8,147 nucleotides of DNA from CAZAGT01 sp964484515 (GTDB lineage Bacteria; Desulfobacterota; DSM-4660; Desulfatiglandales; HGW-15), in contig CAZAGT010000233.1 in NCBI GenBank assembly GCA_964484515.1, positions 1-8,147 of the forward strand, given 5' to 3'. A program made the translations under genes and the position numbers. The notes under the pieces were generated by a model. The model ran no database searches and was not told the DNA's origin. It was given only the letters and a program-made list of their open reading frames with translations. Positions 1 through 5,390 of this stretch are shown one piece after another. Every line of letters begins with the position of its first letter. Positions within the stretch are counted from its first letter, which is position 1.

Positions 1-78
1 GCTCCGGCCGCCTGGCTTGCAAGCTTCTTCAGCGTTCGAGCAGGTAACGTTTCGTCTTTGAAAAGAGACCCCCATGAC

Positions 79-125
79 CGGGCGTTAAGGTATCAAAGAT
101 CTCCTTTCGTGAAGTTTCATACGAG
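79..125 (+). repeat. 47-base dispersed repeat, left copy (inverted partner at 4270-4316)
   Basis: Read on the plus strand, this stretch matches the reverse complement of 4270-4316 at 42 of 47 positions. Mismatches are at 85, 88, 100, 104 and 109, and similarity stops abruptly on both sides. It ends 27 bases before the ferredoxin start codon, so it may sit in that gene's leader or promoter. The differences between copies fall mostly on first codon positions in the one frame that could be open, and one turns CGA into a stop. This points to a nucleic-acid repeat and not to a conserved peptide. Its class (intergenic repeat, MITE-like remnant, inversion site) is not known. Confidence 0.85.
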
Positions 126-151
126 CTCGCGCTGGCATATCGGAGGATCCA

Positions 152-346
152 ATGAAGGTCAAGATCGACTACGACCTGTGCATGGGAGACAAGAACTGTA
201 ATACGGTCTGTCCGGAGGTCTTCGAGTACGACGAAGACCAGTTGATTTCCCGGGTCATCGTCGACGAGGTGCCTCCGCAGCTTGAAGACCTGGTCAGGAA
301 GGCCGCCCGGGAATGCGCGCCCGGGGCAATCATTGTTGAAGAGTGA
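152..346 (+). CDS. single-cluster ferredoxin with Asp in the second ligand position
   Basis: This encodes a small cytoplasmic electron carrier of 64 residues, the usual size for monocluster bacterial and archaeal ferredoxins. The cluster motif is C10-x2-D13-x2-C16-x3-C20-P, with the distal ligand C55 in ECAPGAI. The second cysteine of the normal CxxCxxCxxxCP motif is replaced by D13, as in Pyrococcus furiosus ferredoxin, where the Asp ligates a [4Fe-4S] cluster that readily loses one iron to become [3Fe-4S]. C55 is followed by Ala and not the usual Pro. There are no other cysteines, so the disulfide seen in some relatives cannot form. The protein is acidic, as expected of the family. GGAGG at 142-146 lies 5 bases before the ATG and supports this start. 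The next gene, 56 bases downstream, encodes a flavoprotein that could be its redox partner, which is an inference. Confidence 0.95.
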   Translation: MKVKIDYDLCMGDKNCNTVCPEVFEYDEDQLISRVIVDEVPPQLEDLVRKAARECAPGAIIVEE

Positions 347-374
347 GCCTGGGGGGTTTACCCACTCCCCAGGC
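347..374 (+). terminator. GC-rich hairpin after the ferredoxin gene, possible terminator or attenuator
   Basis: GCCTGGGG at 347-354 pairs perfectly with CCCCAGGC at 367-374. A G-C and a G-T pair could extend the stem inward to leave an 8-base loop. It begins right after the ferredoxin stop codon. No T-run follows, so it is not a standard intrinsic terminator. It could reduce read-through or stabilise the ferredoxin mRNA relative to the next gene. Confidence 0.4.
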
Positions 375-402
375 ATGACGTATCCGCTCAATCGAAATTC
401 TC

Positions 403-993
403 ATGCCTGACATCCTTGCCATCTACGGCAGCCCGCGCCGTAAGGGGAATACCTCCCTGCTGCTGAAGGAAGCCGTGCGCGGGGCCAAAGAGGCCGGCGC
501 TCAAACCGAAGAGGTGGTCCTGCGGGACCTTGACATGTCTCCGTGTCTTGAGATCTACGGATGCACCAAGACGGGCCGTTGCAGCGTGCAAGACGACTTT
601 CAGGACCTTTATGATCAACTTCTCGGTTGCCGGGGCCTGATGCTGGCCTCCCCGATCTTCTTTTACACCGTCAGCGCCCACACAAAGATCCTGATGGATC
701 GCTGCCAGTCTCTCTGGGTGAAGAAATACTGGCTGGAAAAGAGGACTTCAAAGACAACGGATTTCAAACGAAAGGGACTGTTTATCTCCGTGGGCGCGAC
801 TAAGGGCAAACGGCTCTTTGAGGGGACCCTCCTCAGTGTCCGTTATTTCTTTGATGTGCTCGATACGGAGCTGTGGCGATCTCTCTTGTATCGGAATCTC
901 GACTTCGAGGGCGATGTGCTGAAGCACTCGGAATATCTGGAAGAAGCATACCAGGCAGGCAAGGAACTGGCTGAGGCGGTTAAGGACTTATAG
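403..993 (+). CDS. flavodoxin-fold FMN reductase of the iron-sulfur flavoprotein type
   Basis: The 196-residue product belongs to the NAD(P)H-dependent FMN reductase/iron-sulfur flavoprotein superfamily. The FMN phosphate loop is GSPRRKGNTS at residues 9-18. The segment ASPIFFYTVSAHTKILMDR (82-100) is the second flavin-binding and dimer-contact block typical of the family. A cysteine region follows strand 2: C48-x5-C54-x5-C60. In classic iron-sulfur flavoproteins this is C-x2-C-x2-C-x4-7-C, so the second ligand here is I51 and a normal [4Fe-4S] site is doubtful. The protein is probably cytoplasmic, since no signal or membrane segment is visible. ATG 403 is the first possible ATG after an in-frame stop at 376-378, but no clear Shine-Dalgarno precedes it. 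It lies just downstream of the ferredoxin gene, which suggests electron transfer between the two products. The substrate is unknown. Confidence 0.92.
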   Translation: MPDILAIYGSPRRKGNTSLLLKEAVRGAKEAGAQTEEVVLRDLDMSPCLEIYGCTKTGRCSVQDDFQDLYDQLLGCRGLMLASPIFFYTVSAHTKILMDRCQSLWVKKYWLEKRTSKTTDFKRKGLFISVGATKGKRLFEGTLLSVRYFFDVLDTELWRSLLYRNLDFEGDVLKHSEYLEEAYQAGKELAEAVKDL

Positions 994-1123
994 GAACCCA
1001 TTGCAGAGGGGACTGAATCGGTGGTTTCAGTAAAATGACCCGATGAGGCGCATGAATTCACCGGCGTTAGATCGGAGGCTGGAGATCGGAAGCGAGAAAC
1101 AAGAGGCATCTTTTTCACTGGGA

Positions 1124-1165
1124 CCTTGCGCCTTTTCCCTCGGGCCTTGCCCCTTAGCCCTGCGC
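1124..1165. repeat. two degenerate copies of a 21-base C-rich tandem unit
   Basis: Copies at 1124-1144 and 1145-1165 both begin CCTTGC and match at 15 of 21 positions. They lie in the 273-base gap between the flavoprotein and DUF4139 genes, which holds no other gene that I can support. A weak inverted repeat (ACTGAA at 1012-1017, TTCAGT at 1026-1031) lies near the start of that gap, 18 bases after the flavoprotein stop. Confidence 0.6.
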
Positions 1166-1266
1166 CCATCATTTGCGCCGCAGTGACCAAAGGTGAAACT
1201 GATCCCGATAAAAAGGGGGCAGATTGGGAGTTTTCGCAGAGCCTCCATAGAAACAGGGGTTAAGCC

Positions 1267-2685
1267 ATGCGGATAAGACCATTCATACTTGGATTGGTGG
1301 CCGTGCTCGTTGCCGGTGGGACGGCACTTGGAGTGACCGTCATCGAGAGCGGTGATGACGGCCAGACGAGCGTCCAGGTCACGGTGTACAATAATGGGCT
1401 TGGACTCGTTAAGGATACACGCCGGATCGAAATCCCGGTCGGGGAGGGCCAACTGCGGTTTATGGACGTGGCCGCGCATATCGTGCCAGCGAGCGTCTGT
1501 GTCACCTCGCTCAACGCCACGGCCGACTTCGCAATCGTCGAGCAGAGTTATGAATATGATCTCCTGAGCCCGGAGAGACTTCTCGATCGATATGTGGGAA
1601 AAAAGATCAAACTGGTAGAGTGGAACACGTTTCAGGATCGCAAAGACGAGGTCGAGGCCGTCCTGCTGAGCAATAATCAGGGGCCGATCTATCAAATCGG
1701 CAATGACATCTTCCTCGGCCACCCGGGGTACAGGGTCTTGCCCGAATTACCGCCGAACCTTGTCTCCAGACCGACGTTGGCGTGGCTCTTCGAGAATAGG
1801 AGCCCTAGTGAACACGAGCTTGAGGTCTCCTACTTGACGAAGAATATCAGCTGGACTGCAGACTATGTACTGACCCTGAGCAAGGACGATACCCATGGTG
1901 ATCTCTCAGGCTGGGTGACCCTGGATAACCGCAGCGGGGCGAGTTACAGGGATGCTCAACTCAAGCTAGTGGCCGGAGAGGTACAGCGGGTGGAAGCACA
2001 GGCAAAGCCTGAATTGTACACGGCCCGGGCCATGGAAATGACGTCGGCCCCCGCATTGGAGGAGAAGCGTTTCTTCGAATATCACGTCTACGATCTCAAG
2101 CGAAAGACGACCATCGCGGACAAACAAACCAAACAGGTACGACTGATACAGACCTCACGCGTCCCCGCCCAGAAAGAGCTCCTCGTGCGAGGCCAAAGGT
2201 CCTATTTGACCCGGCGCTTTCAGGAGCAGGTTACTAGGCAACCCGTGGGTGTTTATGTGACGTTGAAGAATACGCCTGCGGAAAACCTGGGTATCCCTTT
2301 GCCGGCGGGTGTCGTGCGTGTCTATCAGCGTGATGAAAGCGGAAGCGCCCAGTTCGTTGGTGAAGACCGAATCGAGCATACCCCCAGGGGAGAAGAAATC
2401 ACCCTCAAGGTGGGCGAGGCCTTCGATGTCGTTGCTGAACGCCGACAGACGGATTACAGAAAGATATCGACCCGTCTCCATGAGTCGGAATGGGAAATCT
2501 GTCTGCGGAACCACAGGTCGGAGGAGATAAAGGTGGGCGTGCTGGAGCCGCTCATGGGGAACTGGAAGGTGATCGCCAACAGTCACCGTTACACAAAGGC
2601 CAACGCCTTCAGTATCCGATTCGATGTCGATGTGCCCAGTGACGGAGAAGTCAAGATAGTCTACAGGGTGCGAGTGGGGCTGTAG
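1267..2685 (+). CDS. secreted DUF4139 domain protein
   Basis: This is a 472-residue exported protein of unknown function. The N-terminus has a signal-peptide pattern: basic MRIR, a hydrophobic core at about residues 6-21, and a likely cleavage near ALG at 20-22. A beta-rich N-terminal region (about 35-165) starts with VTVYNNGLGLVKDTR, as DUF4139 proteins do when they describe a free-standing beta domain. The DUF4139 core begins around 187 with EVSYLTKNISWTADYVL, then GWVTLDNRSGASYRDAQLKLVAGEV (215-239, key residues N221, S223, G238), and ends in strands with VPSDGEVKIVYRVRV. No transmembrane anchor or lipobox cysteine follows the signal region, so it is probably periplasmic or secreted. AGGGG at 1255-1259, 7 bases before the ATG, supports the start. 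It stands apart from its neighbours by about 275 bases on each side. Nothing here indicates a substrate. DUF4139 proteins include the eukaryotic mucoidy-inhibitor-like group, which does not settle the role. Confidence 0.9.
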   Translation: MRIRPFILGLVAVLVAGGTALGVTVIESGDDGQTSVQVTVYNNGLGLVKDTRRIEIPVGEGQLRFMDVAAHIVPASVCVTSLNATADFAIVEQSYEYDLLSPERLLDRYVGKKIKLVEWNTFQDRKDEVEAVLLSNNQGPIYQIGNDIFLGHPGYRVLPELPPNLVSRPTLAWLFENRSPSEHELEVSYLTKNISWTADYVLTLSKDDTHGDLSGWVTLDNRSGASYRDAQLKLVAGEVQRVEAQAKPELYTARAMEMTSAPALEEKRFFEYHVYDLKRKTTIADKQTKQVRLIQTSRVPAQKELLVRGQRSYLTRRFQEQVTRQPVGVYVTLKNTPAENLGIPLPAGVVRVYQRDESGSAQFVGEDRIEHTPRGEEITLKVGEAFDVVAERRQTDYRKISTRLHESEWEICLRNHRSEEIKVGVLEPLMGNWKVIANSHRYTKANAFSIRFDVDVPSDGEVKIVYRVRVGL

Positions 2686-2694
2686 TCGTCTTGA

Positions 2695-2714
2695 CTGAGC
2701 CGTTCGGCCCTCAG
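2695..2714 (+). repeat. short hairpin holding the 13-base GAGCCGTTCGGCC motif, after the DUF4139 gene
   Basis: CTGAG at 2695-2699 pairs with CTCAG at 2710-2714, starting 10 bases after the stop codon at 2683-2685. The enclosed 13-mer GAGCCGTTCGGCC (2697-2709) recurs exactly at 4106-4118, after the next gene on the same strand. There is no T-run, so a terminator role is weakly supported. Confidence 0.45.
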
Positions 2715-2852
2715 CCGCTGGAAGGCACAGTCCGGGGAATGAACCTCCAACATCGAATTTTGAATGATAGAAATGATAAGAAGCCGATAATGCGGTCAAA
2801 AAGATACGGAAATAGTCTCTGAATCCTGGGTGTTTGTCGCTTGTTTATCACT

Positions 2853-2873
2853 GGACGTTGGACGTTCGATGTT
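2853..2873. repeat. heptamer tandem repeat GGACGTT x2 plus CGATGTT
   Basis: Three head-to-tail heptamers occur at 2853-2859, 2860-2866 and 2867-2873; the first two are identical and the third differs at two positions. They sit in the 279-base gap between the DUF4139 and cyclodeaminase genes, where I see no gene. The rest of this gap is AT-richer than the genes. Confidence 0.65.
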
Positions 2874-2964
2874 CATCCTTCAAAACAACACCGCATCTCT
2901 AGGGTTCGGATTACACCGCGGAATAGGGGTTCGTAATTAGAAATTCTTTACCCGAAAGGAAGCC

Positions 2965-4071
2965 ATGCCCTTTCACTTGCCCACCTATCGACAACCCGAT
3001 TTTGGGCGGCCCCGCTTCAAGCGAATGCCCACGGTCGTTTTCGAGGAGGTGCCCCGACCGGGAGTGCCGCCTGAGAACTACCATGCCACTTCGATCTTTC
3101 CGGAGTACTACCAAATACGGCCGGGAGAGTGGCGCCTCCCAAGGGAATCGCGAATGGATTGCGTCGTCGTTTTGGAAAAAGACGACGCATTGGAGGTCAA
3201 GGAATTCCGTCGTCTCAAGCAAGGCGACCGGGTAGCCTGCGGCCGGCGGGAAGGCGGTGAGGATGGGATCTTCGTCCATACGGAGGGATTCAAATTCGCA
3301 TCGCATGTGAGGGAAAAATTCGCTTTTCGGACCAACCTTACGCGGGAGACGTCCTTCTCCATCGATTACGACGAACTCTACGATCTGCTGATGTACGAAC
3401 GCGCGAACGGGTTTGTCGTCTGGGTCCTTGGCCCGGCGGTCGTCTTTGACCGCGACGCACGCGAAGCGTTTGTGGGGCTGATCGAGGGTGGGTACGTGGA
3501 TGCCTTCTTGGCCGGCAACGCCCTGGCCGTCCACGACATCGAAGGCGCCCTATTCGGGACGGCCCTCGGACAAGAAATCTATGCCAAAAAGATGGTACCA
3601 CAGGGCCACTACCGCCATCTCGACGCGATCGCCAACATCCGAGCCCTTGGTTCGATCAGAAAGGCCATCGAGCAGGGGCTCGTCAAGGACGGCGTCATGC
3701 GCGCGGCCATCCAGAGGAAGGTCCCCTTTGTGTTGGCGGGCTCGATCCGCGACGACGGTCCGCTGCCCGAAGTCATCGCCGATGCCTATCGGGCCCAGGA
3801 CCGAATGCGGGATGTGACGCGCCGAGCCACCACGGTCATCGGACTCGCAACCCAGCTTCACTCGATAGCGACCGGAAACATGGTGCCCAGCTACAAGGTC
3901 ATGGGCGAAGACCGGGTTCGACCCGTCTATTTTTACACCGTTGACATGTCGGAGTTTGCCGTCAACAAGCTCGCCGACCGCGGTTCGCTCGCCGCCCGAT
4001 CGATCCTCACGAATGTTCAGGACTTCGTAGTCAATGTGGAAAGGGGGATAAGGAAAAGGGGCAAAGGTTGA
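2965..4071 (+). CDS. TIGR00300/LOR-SDH-type ornithine cyclodeaminase
   Basis: The predicted cytoplasmic, NAD-dependent enzyme converts ornithine to proline plus ammonia. The family is the non-classical one (archaeal TIGR00300 proteins and the C-terminal domain of cyanobacterial arginine dihydrolase AgrE/ArgZ), unrelated to mu-crystallin-type cyclodeaminases. Recognisable blocks are VVWVLGPAVVFD (151-162), LAGNALAVHDIE (182-193), FVLAGSIRDDGPLPEV (255-270), LHSIATGNMVPS (298-309) and YTVDMSEFAVNKLADRGS (324-341). The first 120 residues differ from the archaeal proteins I recall and no arginine dihydrolase domain is attached, so arginine is not the direct substrate. At 368 residues it looks complete. 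AAAGGA at 2955-2960 precedes the ATG by 4 bases. Carbamate kinase lies convergently downstream, consistent with arginine or citrulline catabolism, though no deiminase or carbamoyltransferase is present. The C-terminal tail RGIRKRGKG is encoded by a purine-rich run. Family assignment is firm; the ornithine substrate is inferred from characterised relatives. Confidence 0.9.
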   Translation: MPFHLPTYRQPDFGRPRFKRMPTVVFEEVPRPGVPPENYHATSIFPEYYQIRPGEWRLPRESRMDCVVVLEKDDALEVKEFRRLKQGDRVACGRREGGEDGIFVHTEGFKFASHVREKFAFRTNLTRETSFSIDYDELYDLLMYERANGFVVWVLGPAVVFDRDAREAFVGLIEGGYVDAFLAGNALAVHDIEGALFGTALGQEIYAKKMVPQGHYRHLDAIANIRALGSIRKAIEQGLVKDGVMRAAIQRKVPFVLAGSIRDDGPLPEVIADAYRAQDRMRDVTRRATTVIGLATQLHSIATGNMVPSYKVMGEDRVRPVYFYTVDMSEFAVNKLADRGSLAARSILTNVQDFVVNVERGIRKRGKG

Positions 4072-4108
4072 AGGTGGAAGCCCCTCGGCCGTGAGACCTA
4101 TCGACGAG

Positions 4109-4167
4109 CCGTTCGGCCACGAGTTCAAGGCTGAGTGGCCCAGGTCGAGTCGCTCGGGGCCGAACGG
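4109..4167. repeat. perfect 10-base inverted repeat CCGTTCGGCC / GGCCGAACGG
   Basis: The arms at 4109-4118 and 4158-4167 are perfect reverse complements with 39 bases between them. The left arm is part of the 13-base motif GAGCCGTTCGGCC (4106-4118) that also occurs at 2697-2709. A nested 6-base pair, GGCCAC at 4115-4120 and GTGGCC at 4135-4140, competes with the outer stem. It lies 38 bases after the cyclodeaminase stop. It may fold in RNA and help end transcription between the converging genes, but it lacks a T-run. Confidence 0.5.
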
Positions 4168-4206
4168 GCGCAAGACAAGGAACTACGAAGTGGGTTTAGA
4201 AGAAGA

Positions 4207-4234
4207 GGCGTAAGGCTTAAGGCGTAAGGCAAGA
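4207..4234. repeat. two copies of a 14-base tandem unit, GGCGTAAGGC plus 4
   Basis: Units at 4207-4220 and 4221-4234 share GGCGTAAGGC and differ only in the last four bases (TTAA versus AAGA). This is a third unrelated-length tandem repeat confined to a gap, next to the right copy of the 47-base repeat. Confidence 0.65.
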
Positions 4235-4269
4235 GGATCGGAATTTCTTCGCTTCATTGTCTCTGACTT

Positions 4270-4316
4270 CTCGTATGAAACTTCATGAAATGAGGTCTTT
4301 GATACCATACCGCCCG
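4270..4316 (-). repeat. 47-base dispersed repeat, right copy (inverted relative to 79-125)
   Basis: The reverse complement matches 79-125 at 42 of 47 positions, with the core 4270-4306 matching at 34 of 37. This copy holds the 8-base palindrome TTCATGAA at 4282-4289; the left copy has TTCGTGAA at the same place. Together the two copies bracket the plus-strand genes 152-4071 in opposite orientation. Confidence 0.85.
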
Positions 4317-4365
4317 CCAAAGAATCTGAAAATGTCAAAATCGAGTACCCTTTTCATGAAGTTTC
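4277..4365. repeat. 14-base inverted repeat GAAACTTCATGAAA / TTTCATGAAGTTTC
   Basis: GAAACTTCATGAAA at 4277-4290 lies within the 47-base repeat and is the exact reverse complement of 4352-4365, with 61 bases between. The second arm looks like a partial third copy of the repeat in the same orientation as 79-125, which matches it at 13 of 14 positions (105-118). The pair could form a long-looped stem in the convergent gap. Confidence 0.7.
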
Positions 4366-4436
4366 CCAGCCGATTAAAGTGGCCGTTCTCGCGGCAGGCG
4401 GCGACGCTGAACTCGGAATCCCGTACGCCTTATCTC

Positions 4437-5375
4437 TCAGCTGACGATTTCGGTTCCTGCGTCCCCGCCGACGGCGGATTCAATCGCCTTGACGGATGTA
4501 ATCACGGCCCGATCCCCGCCGGTACGGATGAATTGAACAGCCGCCTCGATCTTCGGTCCCATAGATCCCGGCGGAAACTGTCCCTCTCGCATGTGCCTTT
4601 CCGCTTCTTCAATGGTTAGCCGTCGCAGGTACTCCTGCTTCCTCGTGCCGTAATGAAGAGCGGCTCCGGGGACGTCAGTCGCTATCACAAGGATACTTAC
4701 GCCAACCTCCTCGGCCAGTTTGGCACTCGCCAGGTCTTTGTCGATCACGGCATCGACACCCTGAAAGGCGCGTCCCTCCCGGATGACCGGGATGCCACCT
4801 CCGCCGCAGCAGATTACGATGAACCCCGCCTCGATCAACCGTTTGATTTCCCTTCTCTCCACGATGGTGACCGGTCTGGGAGAGGCCACCACGCGCCGGT
4901 ATCCCTTGGCAGTCTTGTGTGTCGCATATGGCAGTCGGCGAGCTTGTTCCTCGCTGATAACGGGACCGATAGGTTTCAGCGCCTGCTTGAATGCCGGGTC
5001 TTTTTCACTAACCACCACGTAGCTCAACAGACTCACCAGAAGCTGTTCCGTGTTCACTCCGAGGGCCATGAGCTCACTGTCCAGAGTCGACTCGATCATG
5101 TAGCCCAATTGGCCCTGAGTCTGGGCCACAAGGATCTCGAGGGGGAGTTTGGGTCCTTGCTCACAGCACTCCTGTTGGAGGAGCAGATGACCGACCTGGG
5201 GTCCATTCCCATGGGTGATGATGATGCCGTACTCCCTTGAGAGACGGGCAATCTGTCGCATCGGGGCCTGCAGGTTCTGAAACTGCTCTTCGACAGTGCC
5301 CCTTTGCCCCTTGCGAATAAGGGCATTACCGCCCAGGGCGACAAGCAAGACGTCCCTTATGTGGTCATTCTCCAT
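4437..5375 (-). CDS. arcC: carbamate kinase
   Basis: This cytoplasmic enzyme of the amino-acid kinase fold interconverts carbamoyl phosphate plus ADP with carbamate plus ATP. In catabolism it yields ATP, CO2 and ammonia. The 312-residue length is standard. Family motifs are all present: ALGGNAL (13-19), THGNGPQVG (54-62), CCGGGGIPV (189-197), GVDAVIDKDLASAKLA (206-221), the nucleotide-site ATDVPGA (232-238) and FPPGSMGPKIEA (267-278). The start ATG lies 15 bases after the stop of the GTPase gene, with GGGGAAAA in that spacer serving as a ribosome site, so the two are almost certainly co-transcribed and this is the last gene of the operon. A partner that makes carbamoyl phosphate (ornithine, putrescine or other carbamoyltransferase) is not in the window. 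The ornithine cyclodeaminase converging from the left would use the ornithine such a route releases; that link is inference. Confidence 0.97.
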   Translation of the reverse strand: MENDHIRDVLLVALGGNALIRKGQRGTVEEQFQNLQAPMRQIARLSREYGIIITHGNGPQVGHLLLQQECCEQGPKLPLEILVAQTQGQLGYMIESTLDSELMALGVNTEQLLVSLLSYVVVSEKDPAFKQALKPIGPVISEEQARRLPYATHKTAKGYRRVVASPRPVTIVERREIKRLIEAGFIVICCGGGGIPVIREGRAFQGVDAVIDKDLASAKLAEEVGVSILVIATDVPGAALHYGTRKQEYLRRLTIEEAERHMREGQFPPGSMGPKIEAAVQFIRTGGDRAVITSVKAIESAVGGDAGTEIVS

Positions 5376-5390
5376 GCCGCTTTTCCCCGA

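Larger units (their letters stand above)
4072..4436. other. 365-base convergent intergenic gap rich in repeats, no gene
   Basis: This gap separates the plus-strand cyclodeaminase from the minus-strand carbamate kinase. It holds a 10-base inverted repeat (4109-4118 and 4158-4167), a 14-base tandem repeat (4207-4234), the right copy of the 47-base repeat (4270-4316) and a further 14-base partial copy (4352-4365). I see no protein gene that I can support. An open stretch at 4289-4438 reads plausibly as protein but has no start codon and no homology I recognise. No T-tract terminator for either convergent gene is obvious. Confidence 0.7.

Noticed and set aside
1..45. Possible 3' end of an upstream plus-strand gene ending at TAA 43-45
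   Set aside because: Only 14 residues are visible and they match nothing I recognise, so a real gene end cannot be told from chance.
29..391. 120-residue open frame on the minus strand over the ferredoxin
   Set aside because: It is antisense to a clear ferredoxin with intact ligands, has no recognisable domain, and its C-terminal part lies in the dispersed repeat.
1124..1165. CRISPR-like array
   Set aside because: The units are directly adjacent without spacers, only two copies exist, and they are degenerate.
1027..1722. 231-residue open frame on the minus strand
   Set aside because: It runs antisense through the DUF4139 gene and across the tandem repeat gap, with no recognisable motif. 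High GC content explains its openness.
3550..4173. 207-residue open frame on the minus strand
   Set aside because: It is antisense to the conserved C-terminal blocks of the cyclodeaminase and has no family features.
79..4316. Composite transposon or genomic island between the inverted repeats
   Set aside because: There is no transposase, recombinase or target-site duplication in the window, and the enclosed genes look like ordinary chromosomal ones.
4257..4619. 120-residue open frame on the plus strand
   Set aside because: More than half of it is antisense to carbamate kinase and the rest runs through the repeat gap; the composition does not look like protein.
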